From: Paenibacillus sp. BJ-4
GTDB taxonomy: Bacteria > Bacillota > Bacilli > Paenibacillales > Paenibacillaceae
NCBI RefSeq assembly: GCF_020404765.1
Contig: NZ_JAIVEM010000140.1
Location: 434,001 to 498,000 of the forward strand
Direction: 5' to 3'
DNA: 64,000 nucleotides
This document shows, piece by piece, positions 43,615 through 52,761 of the stretch. Each line of letters starts with the position of its first letter. Positions within the stretch are counted from its first letter, which is position 1. The translations under genes and the position numbers were made by a program. Under the pieces are notes generated by a model. The model saw nothing but the letters and a program-made list of their open reading frames with translations. It ran no database searches and was not told the origin of the DNA.

Positions 43615-44559
43615 ATGCAGGAACAGGATATGGGCAAACGCGCCATGGTCTCGGCATGGATCAGCCTGATTAGCAACATCCTATTAACCGGCATTAAAAT
43701 CATCGCAGGACTCATGTTCAACAGTAAGGTGCTGGTGGCTGATGGTGTGCATAACGCCGGGGATGTGATTGCCTCTGCAACGGCGCTGGGAGCGATGCGC
43801 ATATCCAGTCAGCCACCAGATGAGGATCATCCTTATGGTCACGGCAAGGCAGAAGTGATCGGTGCGAGTGTGGTAGCAGTCATTTTGTTCGGGGCGGGCA
43901 TATTCATCGGCTACCATTCCATTGCGGCCCTGTTCGAGCCGATGCCACAGGAGCATATATTGGCATTGGTGGCAGCGGTCATCTCCCTGCTCTGGAAGCA
44001 GTGGTTGTATATCTACACGATTCGTATCGGGAGAGCGGCTAATAGTCAGGGTCTCATTGCGACGGCAAAGGATCATTTGGCTGATGTGTATGCCTCCGGG
44101 GCTGCTGTGCTGGGGATTGGCCTCGGATTGATTGGTGAGCACTGGAGTATCTCGATTTTATCCTACGGTGATCCGATTGCGGGATTTGTCGTGGCATTGC
44201 TGGTTCTGAAATTGGCGTGGGAAATGGGCCGTGAGTCTATAGACGTACTTATGGAGAAGGCAATTGCACCTGAGAAAATTGAAAGCTACGCCGCAGCCGC
44301 ACTTCGTGTGGACGAGGTTCAGCGTATTGACCGTATCCGTGCCCGTGAGCATGGCCAGTATATTATTGTGGATATCCGCGCTTCAGTGGATGCAACTTTG
44401 ACGATTCAGCAGGGACACGATATTATCCGGCTGATCAAGGGGGCTGTCATGAAGCGGGAACCGAGAGTGCATGAGGTGCTTGTCCATTTGAATCCATGGT
44501 ATCCGGACGATCCCAAAGCAGATAACTTGGCACAGGAAGACTCTGAAAATAAGTCTTAA
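43615..44559 (+). CDS. Cation diffusion facilitator (CDF) metal transporter
   Basis: A 314-residue CDF protein. The metal site residues occur in VADGVHNAGDVIAS (HxxxD in helix II) and AKDHLADVYAS (HxxxD in helix V). A DHPYGHGKAE loop and a cytoplasmic C-terminal domain are also typical. It would export Zn, Fe, Mn or Co in exchange for protons; specificity is not determined. ATG 43615 follows GGAGGGG; the in-frame start at 43573 lacks a ribosome binding site. Confidence 0.9.
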   Translation: MQEQDMGKRAMVSAWISLISNILLTGIKIIAGLMFNSKVLVADGVHNAGDVIASATALGAMRISSQPPDEDHPYGHGKAEVIGASVVAVILFGAGIFIGYHSIAALFEPMPQEHILALVAAVISLLWKQWLYIYTIRIGRAANSQGLIATAKDHLADVYASGAAVLGIGLGLIGEHWSISILSYGDPIAGFVVALLVLKLAWEMGRESIDVLMEKAIAPEKIESYAAAALRVDEVQRIDRIRAREHGQYIIVDIRASVDATLTIQQGHDIIRLIKGAVMKREPRVHEVLVHLNPWYPDDPKADNLAQEDSENKS

Positions 44560-44695
44560 CAGACACGAGCAACGGCCATTAGATAGACCACCCGCTATGC
44601 TTGGCACAGATGGCCTCAATTGACAGCTAACTTGCAGGAAGGGTATGCTTTTAAAAGTCGAACGATGATGAATAAAAGCGAGGTTACCTGTTCAT

Positions 44696-45687
44696 ATGCG
44701 AAAATTTTTAAAATGGCTGGGCATTTCTGTGGCAGCGGTTGTTCTTATTGTGGGCGGATATTATGCTTATTCTATATATCATTTTACGAATCAAATTTCG
44801 GTCGCTTCCGGACAGGATTCAAAATTCAAACCGCAAGCAGAAACCCAAGCCGATGTACAACCTGTAGCTGTGTCGCTCCCACCGGAGTGGGATGGAACAG
44901 AGAGAGTGAATATATTGCTGTTGGGTGGCGATTCACGTGGGGAAGATTCAGGGCGCTCCGACTCCGTGATGGTCGCTTCTGTTGATCCAGTCACGAAGAA
45001 AGCTACGCTGATGTCGATTTTGCGTGATACGTACGTCGATATCCCAGGTCATGGGAAAAGCCGATTAAATGCTGCCTTTTCTTACGGTGGCCCAGATTTG
45101 ACCCGACAGACCGTAAGCAACCTGCTGGGCATCCCCATTCAATACTACGTATACACTGATTTTAATGGCTTTATTGCGCTGGTTGATTCTGTGGGTGGTA
45201 TTGATCTGGATGTTGAAAAAGACATGCATTATACGTCTAAAGCAGACAAACATCAGTTCGATATTGATCTGAAAAAGGGAATGCAGCACATGGACGGCAA
45301 AACAGCCCTGCAATATGTTCGCTTCCGTCATGATGCAACTTCGGACTTTACGCGGACCGAACGGCAGCGTAAATTCATAACCGAGCTGGGCGGCAAAATC
45401 CAGTCGACCTCGTCACTAATTAAGCTACCGAGTATTTTAAAACGAATCTGAGTACTACAGAAATGCTGCAACTGGCTTCATTAGGCTTTAATATCGACGC
45501 AAAAGCGATAGCCAAACAGCAAATCCCGCCCAATGAGCTGGTGCGTGGGGAAACAATCAAGGGGGCGCAGGTACTAGGGGTGGACGAAAGAAAGCTCAAG
45601 CGATTCATACAAAATCTTTTTGAACAGGAAAACAAGCCTGCAACCACGCCGACAGATTCTGTCACCACGACAAGTGATACTCTATAA
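44696..45687 (+). pseudogene. LytR-CpsA-Psr (LCP) transferase gene broken by a frameshift
   Basis: The first frame (251 codons, 44696-45451) has a signal-anchor helix and the full catalytic LCP domain (LLLGGDSRGEDSGRSDSVM; MSILRDTYVDIPGHGKSRLN; ALQYVRFRHD), then ends ILKRI and stop. The next frame resumes TNLSTTEMLQLASLGF at about 45443 and ends at 45687, giving the usual C-terminal tail. The junction looks like a short out-of-frame deletion. LCP proteins attach anionic polymers to peptidoglycan. The first ORF might still be active because the catalytic part is complete. Confidence 0.75.
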
Positions 45688-45839
45688 CCATCCAAAGCAA
45701 ATGAGGTTTGTACGCTGCCGTACAACTTTGTTTGCTTTTGTGTTTATTGAGGGTATAAACTTGTATATTTTGTTGCAAAGATATATCTTAACTATTAAGA
45801 ATTGGAACAATTATTTGCCTAAGAGAAGGGGAATGTCAT

Positions 45840-47003
45840 GTGGAAACGACTCCGGCATGGAAAGACCGATTCAAAAAGTTCTTTTTGAACAACAAGTTTG
45901 TGTTATTCCTGCTGGTATTGCTGCTCATCGGTTTGAATATCTTGGTGCTCACCAAAATTTCTTACATTTTTACCCCTGTCATGGTGCTGCTGAAAACGAT
46001 TATTCTTCCTGTCATTTTGTCCGGCGTGCTGTACTATCTGTTCAATCCACTGATTGATGTACTGGAGCGCAATAAGGTAAAGCGAATCTACTCCATTATT
46101 GTGCTGTATTTGCTCATCATAGGGATTATTGCTGTTGTGATTACATCGGTGGTACCTGTGATCCGCGATCAAATACAGGGACTTGTCCAAAATGTGCCTG
46201 CATATAGCGAGCAAGTACAACAACAGTTTGAGAAATTAATTGGCAGTGACTTTGTGAATCAGTTCCAGAACACAATTCAAATCAATCCGTCAGAGCTTGC
46301 CTCCAAAGTTTCTGAAAAATTATCCGCCTTCATTAATAATGCGTGGGCAGGTGTGGGAAGCTTTTTGGGTGTAATCACAGAAACAGTGCTTGCGATCGCT
46401 ACGGTTCCCTTTATTCTGTTCTACCTGCTGAAGGATGGACGCAAGCTGCCACACTCGGTCCTAAAGATGTTCCCGCCTATGTTTCGTAAAGAAACGGATC
46501 GCATTATGACCGAAATGAACCATCAGGTCAGCTCATATATTCGTGGACAGATTATTGTCAGCTTCTGTATTGGGGTGCTGCTGTATATTGGTTATCTGAT
46601 CATTGGGTTGGATTACTCTTTGACGCTTGCAGTCATTGCATCCTTTACGAGCGTTGTTCCCTACTTAGGGCCTGTAATTGCCATTACGCCTGCATTAATT
46701 GTAGCTTTGGTCACCTCTCCGGTTATGCTGCTCAAGATGGTTATCGTATGGACGATTGTTCAGCTGATTGAAGGTAAATTCATTTCTCCACAAATTATGG
46801 GTAAATCCCTTCGAGTACATCCGATCACGATCATCTTTGTTATTTTGACAGCAGGCAATTTGTTTGGCGTAGTAGGAATTATTCTGGCGGTTCCAGGCTA
46901 TGCGGTCTTGAAAGTAATCGTTACACATCTGTTCAGTTTCTTTAAAAAGCGTTCGCATCTTTATGAAGCAGACAAAGCAAAGGCGAGTCTCTACGAAAAA
47001 TAA
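45840..47003 (+). CDS. AI-2E/PerM-family membrane permease
   Basis: A 387-residue protein with about seven helices and a large extracellular-type insert (residues 90-165). The C-terminal [18 protein letters not shown] and [14 protein letters not shown] motifs are typical of AI-2E family (PF01594) members. Some export quorum signals, others act as ion exchangers; the role here is open. GTG 45840 follows AGAAGGGGAATGTCAT. Confidence 0.88.
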   Translation: METTPAWKDRFKKFFLNNKFVLFLLVLLLIGLNILVLTKISYIFTPVMVLLKTIILPVILSGVLYYLFNPLIDVLERNKVKRIYSIIVLYLLIIGIIAVVITSVVPVIRDQIQGLVQNVPAYSEQVQQQFEKLIGSDFVNQFQNTIQINPSELASKVSEKLSAFINNAWAGVGSFLGVITETVLAIATVPFILFYLLKDGRKLPHSVLKMFPPMFRKETDRIMTEMNHQVSSYIRGQIIVSFCIGVLLYIGYLIIGLDYSLTLAVIASFTSVVPYLGPVIAITPALIVALVTSPVMLLKMVIVWTIVQLIEGKFISPQIMGKSLRVHPITIIFVILTAGNLFGVVGIILAVPGYAVLKVIVTHLFSFFKKRSHLYEADKAKASLYEK

Positions 47004-47114
47004 ATATTTTCAATTTCCAATATAAAATCAATTTTGCCCCCTCTTGGGTAACTGTGGCTTCCCGTGCTATAATTAATGCCTATCCTTATTCCAAAACAGA
47101 AAGGTCAGACTTTT

Positions 47115-48131
47115 ATGATAAAACTCAGCATTCTTGACCAATCTCCGGTATCAGAAGGCATGACGCATGCGCAAGCATTGCAAAAGACCGCTGAGCTTGC
47201 TATAGAGGCGGAGCGCTTGGGTTATCATCGCTTTTGGGTATCAGAGCATCATTCTGCTTCTAATCTTGCAGGCTCCAGCCCGGAGGTATTGATTTCGCAT
47301 CTGGCCGCTCGAACCCGGGCGATTCGAGTGGGCTCGGGCGGTGTGATGCTGCCGCATTACAGCGCTTATAAAGTAGCGGAAAACTTCCGTGTACTGGAGG
47401 GCTTGTATCCGGGGCGCATTGATTTGGGGCTGGGACGAGCGCCGGGAGGCATGCCGACTGCTACGAGAGCCTTGCAGGAAGGTAAAATGCGGGGCGGTAT
47501 TGATCTGTACCCTGAGCAGCTGGATGATCTGCTAGCCTATTTACATGACAGCACAGGCAACCAGCATCGCTTCGGTTCGCTACAGGCGATGCCGCTCGTA
47601 GAGACAGTGCCGGAAATGTGGCTGCTTGGCTCGAGTGGTGATAGTGCAGGTCTGGCCGCCGAGCGTGGCGTGGGCTTTGCGTTTGCTCAGTTTATTAACG
47701 GGGAAGGCGGCACAGGAGCCATGAAAGGCTATCAGGAGAGCTTCCAGCCTTCCCATAGTGACCAGCCGCGTTCACTTGTGGCCATATTTGCGATTTGTGC
47801 GGATACCGAAGAAGAGGCAAACCGCTTGGCTTCCAGCATGGACTTGTCCCTGGTGCTGCTGGAGCAGGGAATGCGCTCCGCTGGAACACCTTCCGTAGAA
47901 AAGGCTTTGGCGTATCCGTACACGCCATATGACCGGATGCGTATTCGCGAAAATCGCAAGCGTATGGTGGTTGGTTCACCCAAACAGGTAAAGCGCCAGA
48001 TTGAGCAATTATGCAAGGACTATAATGCACAAGAGGTCATGGTTGCGAGCATCATTCACGATTTTGACGCCAAAATAAAATCGATACGTCTTATGGCTGA
48101 AGCATTTGGGCTGTCTTCTGTACAGTCTTGA
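47115..48131 (+). CDS. Luciferase-like flavin-dependent monooxygenase
   Basis: A 338-residue LLM-class protein. The N-terminus MIKLSILDQSPVSEGMT, RFWVSEHHS and GSGGVMLPHYSAYKVAENF are typical of the YceB/MsnO8-like group. These TIM-barrel enzymes use FMNH2 supplied by a reductase. The substrate is unknown. ATG 47115 follows AAAGGTCAG; the in-frame start at 47076 lies in the probable leader. A terminator follows. Confidence 0.88.
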   Translation: MIKLSILDQSPVSEGMTHAQALQKTAELAIEAERLGYHRFWVSEHHSASNLAGSSPEVLISHLAARTRAIRVGSGGVMLPHYSAYKVAENFRVLEGLYPGRIDLGLGRAPGGMPTATRALQEGKMRGGIDLYPEQLDDLLAYLHDSTGNQHRFGSLQAMPLVETVPEMWLLGSSGDSAGLAAERGVGFAFAQFINGEGGTGAMKGYQESFQPSHSDQPRSLVAIFAICADTEEEANRLASSMDLSLVLLEQGMRSAGTPSVEKALAYPYTPYDRMRIRENRKRMVVGSPKQVKRQIEQLCKDYNAQEVMVASIIHDFDAKIKSIRLMAEAFGLSSVQS

Positions 48132-48151
48132 TACGATTTGCTGGATTTTAG

Positions 48152-48183
48152 AGATCACAGCTTTGTGGAGCTGTGATCTTTTT
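48152..48183 (+). terminator. Terminator after the monooxygenase gene
   Basis: AGATCACAGCT (48152-48162) pairs perfectly with AGCTGTGATCT (48169-48179), then TTTT. Confidence 0.85.
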
Positions 48184-48250
48184 GTATGAACTTTGGAGGA
48201 CATTTTTGACGATATGGATCGCATATTCAAGGAAATATACCAGTTAATAC

Positions 48251-48279
48251 TTGATAATGATTATCAATATCTTTATTAT
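48251..48279 (+). promoter_or_regulatory. Fur-controlled promoter of the siderophore ABC ATPase operon
   Basis: TTGATA (48251-48256) and TATTAT (48274-48279) with a 17-base spacer form a promoter. The Fur box GATAATGATTATCAATATC (48253-48271, 17 of 19 consensus positions) covers the -35 and spacer, a geometry expected for iron-dependent repression. Confidence 0.8.
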
Positions 48280-48361
48280 ATAAAGATAGAATGAAGTTTT
48301 GATGAATGTCGTGCGTTAAGCCCGTGACTATATATTGGATAAGGGAAAGGGATGATTCCAA

Positions 48362-49255
48362 ATGTTTCGTCTGAAAACGGCAAATCTGGATATTGCTTAT
48401 GAAGATCGGTTGATTGTAGAAGATCTGAACGTGGAAATACCGCAAGGGAAAATCACCGCATTGGTGGGCGCAAATGGCTCCGGCAAGTCCACTATTTTGA
48501 AAACGATGGCCCGCATCATGAATCCTAAAGGCGGTAGTGTTCTGCTTGACGGTAAATCCATTCATAAGCAATCCACCCGGGAGGTAGCCAAGCAGTTGGC
48601 TATTTTGCCGCAAAATCCGACTGCACCGGAAGGATTGACCGTGACGGAACTGGTATCATACGGACGTTTTCCCTATCAAAAAGGTTTTGGCTCCATGAAA
48701 GCAGATGACCGCAAAATGGTAGAGTGGGCGATCCAGGTAACGGGCATGAGCGAGTTCCACGATCGCCCGATTGATCAGCTGTCTGGCGGTCAGCGTCAGC
48801 GTGCATGGATAGCTATGGCGCTTGCGCAGGATACGGATATTTTGTTTCTTGATGAGCCGACTACATTTTTAGACATGGCGCATCAACTGGAAGTGCTGCA
48901 TTTGCTCGAGTATTTGAATACTTCGGCAGAACGCACCATTGTTATGGTTGTTCATGATTTGAACCATGCAGCCCGGTATGCTCAGCATATGATCGCGATC
49001 AAAAAAGGGAAGGCTGAGGCAGTAGGAGCTCCAACCGAGGTTATGTCCCCGGATGTGCTGCGTGAGGTATTTGGCATTGAAGCGGATATCGTAACAGATC
49101 CCCGTACGGGCGTACCGCTCTGTCTTCCGTATGCTCTGGCCGGACAGCCCACAGTAAGCCAAGCTGTGAAGGAAATGAATTTGGAAGAGAAGCAGCCGGT
49201 AGGTTCTATTGGAGAGCGACGTGAAGCTAGACCACAAGTTGCAGCAAGAGGCTAA
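48362..49255 (+). CDS. Iron-siderophore ABC transporter ATP-binding protein (FecE/FhuC type)
   Basis: A 297-residue ATPase with Walker A GANGSGKSTIL, Q-loop ILPQNPTAP, signature LSGGQRQRAWIA, Walker B LFLDEPTTFLD and VVHDLNHAARYA. The segments are typical of ferric siderophore importers. The C-terminal 40 residues are an extra hydrophilic tail. No permease or binding-protein gene is adjacent, so it must serve membrane partners encoded elsewhere. It is preceded by a Fur-box promoter. Confidence 0.9.
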   Translation: MFRLKTANLDIAYEDRLIVEDLNVEIPQGKITALVGANGSGKSTILKTMARIMNPKGGSVLLDGKSIHKQSTREVAKQLAILPQNPTAPEGLTVTELVSYGRFPYQKGFGSMKADDRKMVEWAIQVTGMSEFHDRPIDQLSGGQRQRAWIAMALAQDTDILFLDEPTTFLDMAHQLEVLHLLEYLNTSAERTIVMVVHDLNHAARYAQHMIAIKKGKAEAVGAPTEVMSPDVLREVFGIEADIVTDPRTGVPLCLPYALAGQPTVSQAVKEMNLEEKQPVGSIGERREARPQVAARG

Positions 49256-49267
49256 AGGGGACACAAG

Positions 49268-50071
49268 ATGAGACCACTGGATTACGATCAGCTGGAGCAA
49301 TTGGCGAAAATAGTGACAGACACGCCGGAGGATGCAGTGTATTCCGGGCCAGTGGCTGAATGGCTTGAACCGGAGAAGGCTCGTTCAGTATTGGAGTATT
49401 ATGGTGAGCTTCTGCGAGCTGAAGACCTTTTGACTTCAGCAGTGTATTTGGTGAATCAGTTGCGTGGTCTTGTGTTTGCCCAACATTTTATGGTGTCCTT
49501 GTGTGAACGTAGGCTAGATCTGTCCATTTCCAATCTCAGATTCCATATTTGTTATGAAGGGAAATCTCCTTCTATTAGCCTGCAGGTGATCGACCCAACA
49601 GAGCTGGATAATACGCGACAGGACGAAGAGGAACATTCATCCGAACAAGCGCAACAAGCGCTTCGTGACTTTTACAGCTTGCACCTACGGCCCATATTGG
49701 AGGCATTGGCTTCGGTAGGAGGCGTATCCATGGGACAGATGTGGGGACAGTTTCCGTTGACTTTGTTGTATTTTAAGGACAGAGTACAGCCCACGTTGAC
49801 CGATCCACTGGATGTGAAGCGTTTTGAACAAGATTTCGATTATGTGACGCGGGAACTTGAGGGAGAGGTATTCGGGCGTAAAAGAAACCCGTATACCGTT
49901 CGTCTCGTTGAGTTGGACAATCCTTACCGCCCCGGTGAAAATACTTACATGAAACCGTCCTGCTGCCAATATTACAAGACAGGTGGGGGCCAGCGGTATT
50001 GTTATGCTTGTCCAAGAATGTCGGCTTCGGAGCGTGAAGAGCGCAGACGCGAAGTGTTGGCATCACGGTAA
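49268..50071 (+). CDS. FhuF-like (2Fe-2S) siderophore-iron reductase
   Basis: A 267-residue protein whose C-terminus has the FhuF-type cluster motif: CC followed by ten residues, then CxxC (SCCQYYKTGGGQRYCYACPR). In FhuF these four cysteines hold an unusual 2Fe-2S centre that reduces ferric siderophores in the cytoplasm. The upstream domain resembles the IucA/IucC-associated FhuF fold. It lies 12 bases after the ABC ATPase and shares its iron-controlled promoter, which supports a role in releasing iron from an imported siderophore. Confidence 0.85.
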   Translation: MRPLDYDQLEQLAKIVTDTPEDAVYSGPVAEWLEPEKARSVLEYYGELLRAEDLLTSAVYLVNQLRGLVFAQHFMVSLCERRLDLSISNLRFHICYEGKSPSISLQVIDPTELDNTRQDEEEHSSEQAQQALRDFYSLHLRPILEALASVGGVSMGQMWGQFPLTLLYFKDRVQPTLTDPLDVKRFEQDFDYVTRELEGEVFGRKRNPYTVRLVELDNPYRPGENTYMKPSCCQYYKTGGGQRYCYACPRMSASEREERRREVLASR

Positions 50072-50156
50072 GCCCTATGAGGATATTGGCATGTCCGGTT
50101 CGTTTTGGGTAAAATAGGTTATGAACCTAAACCCACAATACGAAGGAGGATGCTGT

Positions 50157-50633
50157 ATGTCTGTCTATTCACATCATGCTGTAACACCAGCGAATCGGGA
50201 GGTTCCTTTGGACACCTATACCGGCAAGGTGTTGGTTATTGCGAATACCGCCAGCAAATGCGGACTTACGCCGCAATATGGGGAGTTGCAAAAGCTTTAT
50301 GACGAATATAAAGATCGTGGCTTGGTTGTGTTAGGCTTCCCTTGTAACCAATTTGGCGGTCAGGAGCCGGGCAGCAGCGAGGAAGCGGCAGAATTTTGCC
50401 AACTCAATTACGGAGTTACGTTTCCGGTATTCGCCAAAGTGGATGTCAACGGTCCAGATACAGCGCCTCTGTTTGAATATTTGAAGAAGCAGCAGCCTGG
50501 AGAGCAGGAAGATGGTACGATTCAATGGAATTTTACGAAGTTCATTGTGAACCGTGATGGCGTGCCTGTGGCTCGTTTTGAGCCTAAGGAATCACCGGAG
50601 GCCATGAGGACGGCCATTGAGCAGTTGCTATAA
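50157..50633 (+). CDS. Glutathione peroxidase-family thiol peroxidase
   Basis: A 158-residue protein with the peroxidatic Cys in NTASKCGLTPQY, LGFPCNQFGGQEPGS (second Cys) and WNFTKFIV. It uses Cys, not selenocysteine; bacterial members usually take electrons from thioredoxin or bacillithiol. ATG 50157 follows GAAGGAGGATG. Strong terminator downstream. Confidence 0.92.
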   Translation: MSVYSHHAVTPANREVPLDTYTGKVLVIANTASKCGLTPQYGELQKLYDEYKDRGLVVLGFPCNQFGGQEPGSSEEAAEFCQLNYGVTFPVFAKVDVNGPDTAPLFEYLKKQQPGEQEDGTIQWNFTKFIVNRDGVPVARFEPKESPEAMRTAIEQLL

Positions 50634-50666
50634 TAGCTTTGCTTTAGCTTCAAAGTAATTGTTTAA

Positions 50667-50712
50667 AAAGGTCCATTTTTCCGGCATTTCTCCGGAAAAA
50701 TGGACCTTTTTT
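50667..50712. terminator. Strong terminator after the peroxidase gene
   Basis: AAAGGTCCATTTTTCCGG (50667-50684) is complementary to 50692-50709; T run follows. Confidence 0.88.
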
Positions 50713-50891
50713 GCTGTCTATATATCACATTCGCTGGAGGAGCGCTGCTTCTTTTGAAAGTCCGGTTTAAGGGCATAATCAGGGTCATACAGGGAAAACT
50801 ACATGAAGCAAGAAGTCGTTTCATCAAAAGACAGGCTTTGTGTAGCCTTGATTTTTAATTGTGGACAAATTGTGAATATCATAAAAAGCTA

Positions 50892-50978
50892 TTGTAATGT
50901 GAAAAACATCACATTATAATAAGTGCATGAAGTGAAATAAATCACAATCTGCAATCTGCTAACGTGAAATAATTCACA
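50892..50978 (+). promoter_or_regulatory. nox promoter with three phased Fnr/Rex-type operators
   Basis: Promoter TTGTAA (50892-50897), 17 bases, TATAAT (50915-50920). Operators: TGTGAAAAACATCACA (50898-50913), exactly filling the spacer; AGTGAAATAAATCACA (50931-50946); CGTGAAATAATTCACA (50963-50978). Centres are 33 and 32 bp apart, about three helical turns. TGTGA-N6-TCACA fits both Bacillus Fnr and the core of Rex sites. The first site's placement suggests repression. The transcript leader would be about 95 bases. Confidence 0.75.
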
Positions 50979-51020
50979 ATTATTATACATTTATGCCCAC
51001 ACACCAAGGAGGAATTCAAC

Positions 51021-52382
51021 ATGAAAGTAGCAGTTATCGGATGTACACACGCAGGCACAGCAGCAATCGTCAACACAGCTAAATGTTACCCAGATGCTGA
51101 AATTACCGTTTACGAACGAAATGATAATATTTCTTTTTTATCTTGTGGTATTGCACTGTATGTAGGTGGCGTCGTCAAGGACCCGCATGGATTGTTTTAT
51201 TCATCCCCCGATCAGCTGGCTGACATGGGTGTAGTGACCAAGATGCTTCATGAGGTAACGAGTGTAGATACAGCAGGCAAAACGCTGCGTGCACGTAATC
51301 TTCAAACAGGTGAAGAATTTACGGACACATTTGATAAATTGATTGTAACGACGGGCTCTTGGCCTATTATTCCGAAGCTGGAAGGCATTGAGCTTGATCA
51401 TATTTTGCTCTGTAAAAACTATAGTCATTCGAATGAAATTATTGAGAAGGCCAAGCATGTACAGAACATCACAGTTGTTGGAGCTGGATACATCGGTGTT
51501 GAGCTGGTTGAAGCTTTTCAAATGAACGGTAAAAACGTAACGCTGATCGACAGCGCTGATCGTATATTGAATAAATATTTGGATCACGAGTATACAGACC
51601 GGATTGAAAATTCTCTGAAAGAACACGGTATTAAGCTGGTACTGGGCGAAACCGTGAGTCGGTTTGAGGGGACGAATGGCAAGGTGAGTAAAGTCGTGAC
51701 CTCTCAAGGAGAATATGAAACAGAGCTTGTTATTCTCTGCATCGGATTCCGTCCTCAAACAGATCTGCTCAAGGGTCAGGTAGATATGTTGCCAAACGGT
51801 GCAATCATCGTGGACAATTATATGCAAAGTAGCTGCCCGGACGTGTTTGCAGCAGGAGATAGCTGTGCAATTCGCTACAACCCGACAGGCAAAACGGCTT
51901 ATATTCCACTGGCGACGAACGCGGTTCGTATGGGTACGCTGGTGGCCCGCAATCTGGTACAGCCGACCATTGCCTACATGGGAACACAAGGTACTTCGGG
52001 TATTAAAATTTATGAAGATAATATTGCAGGAACAGGTTTGACGGAAGCGGCGGCTGCAGACGAAGGAATGAATACTGAGGCCGTAACCATTGAGGATAGC
52101 TATCGCCCTGAATTTATGCCAACCTCTGAAAAGGTGCTGCTGAAAGTGGTATATGAGCAGGAGACACGGAGAATTGTTGGCGCTCAAATTATGTCGAAGG
52201 TGGATTTGACTCAATCCATTAATACGCTATCTGTGGCCATTCAAAATCATATGACCATTGACCAACTGGCCTTTGTCGATTTCTTCTTCCAGCCGCATTA
52301 TAACAAGCCTTGGAATTTCTTGAATGCAGCAGGGCTGCAAGCATTGCCTTCGATGGCTGAACGAAAACCAGTTACCGTATAA
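51021..52382 (+). CDS. nox: NADH oxidase (Nox/CoA-disulfide reductase family)
   Basis: A 453-residue flavoprotein: N-terminal FAD motif VIGCTHAGTAA, redox-active single Cys in SFLSCGIALYVGG (residue about 42), NAD-binding VVGAGYIGVELVEAF near 155 and FAD motif DVFAAGDSC near 275. Single-Cys members such as Streptococcus Nox reduce O2 to water with NADH; related CoA-disulfide reductases share the same pattern. ATG 51021 follows AAGGAGG. Control by redox-type operators fits a role in NAD+ regeneration. Confidence 0.88.
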   Translation: MKVAVIGCTHAGTAAIVNTAKCYPDAEITVYERNDNISFLSCGIALYVGGVVKDPHGLFYSSPDQLADMGVVTKMLHEVTSVDTAGKTLRARNLQTGEEFTDTFDKLIVTTGSWPIIPKLEGIELDHILLCKNYSHSNEIIEKAKHVQNITVVGAGYIGVELVEAFQMNGKNVTLIDSADRILNKYLDHEYTDRIENSLKEHGIKLVLGETVSRFEGTNGKVSKVVTSQGEYETELVILCIGFRPQTDLLKGQVDMLPNGAIIVDNYMQSSCPDVFAAGDSCAIRYNPTGKTAYIPLATNAVRMGTLVARNLVQPTIAYMGTQGTSGIKIYEDNIAGTGLTEAAAADEGMNTEAVTIEDSYRPEFMPTSEKVLLKVVYEQETRRIVGAQIMSKVDLTQSINTLSVAIQNHMTIDQLAFVDFFFQPHYNKPWNFLNAAGLQALPSMAERKPVTV

Positions 52383-52490
52383 TTTGATTTGTCTGTGACA
52401 TTGTTCATAAGTTTGTCAACAATCTAAGACGTATGAACGAATCCTTATAGTACAATATAGAGAGCATAAGGATTAGGGGGTAAGTAGATA

Positions 52491-52592
52491 ATGGGTTTGT
52501 TTTATATCCTTTTTCTTGTAGCTGTGGCGGTAATCGGCCTCGGCGGAGTTATTTGGTTCTTAAGAGCAGTTGAGAAGGAAGAATATAACTAA
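52491..52592 (+). CDS. Small single-helix membrane protein (33 aa)
   Basis: ATG 52491 has AGGGGG ten bases upstream. The peptide is one hydrophobic helix (LFYILFLVAVAVIGLGGVIWF) with a short charged tail ending AVEKEEYN. A terminator follows at 52629-52658, so it is probably a stand-alone gene. Its location between nox and the formate channel suggests a respiratory or redox partner peptide; this is only positional. Confidence 0.55.
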   Translation: MGLFYILFLVAVAVIGLGGVIWFLRAVEKEEYN

Positions 52593-52628
52593 TTATAAGT
52601 ACTTTGTGGCGTGGCGCAATAATACACG

Positions 52629-52658
52629 AAAAACAGTCCTCCAAGGGCTGTTTTTTTT
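52629..52658 (+). terminator. Terminator after the 33-aa ORF
   Basis: AAACAGTCCT and AGGGCTGTTT form the stem, followed by eight T. Confidence 0.78.
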
Positions 52659-52670
52659 AATAACAATGAA

Positions 52671-52713
52671 AGTGATTTTTTTCACAAACAAAATCACTGA
52701 TTTTAAATAAAAT
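52671..52713 (+). promoter_or_regulatory. focA promoter with a -41.5 Fnr/Rex-type operator
   Basis: AGTGATTTTTTTCACA (52671-52686) has the TGTGA-N6-TCACA layout. A -10 TAAAAT at 52708-52713 puts the transcript start near 52720, so the operator centre is at about -41.5, the classic position for activation by Fnr/CRP-family proteins. No good -35 is present, as expected for an activator-dependent promoter. Confidence 0.6.
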
Positions 52714-52761
52714 ATGAGAGGAGAATATTTTAGCAAAAAGATGTTAAAGGAGCGGGGATAT

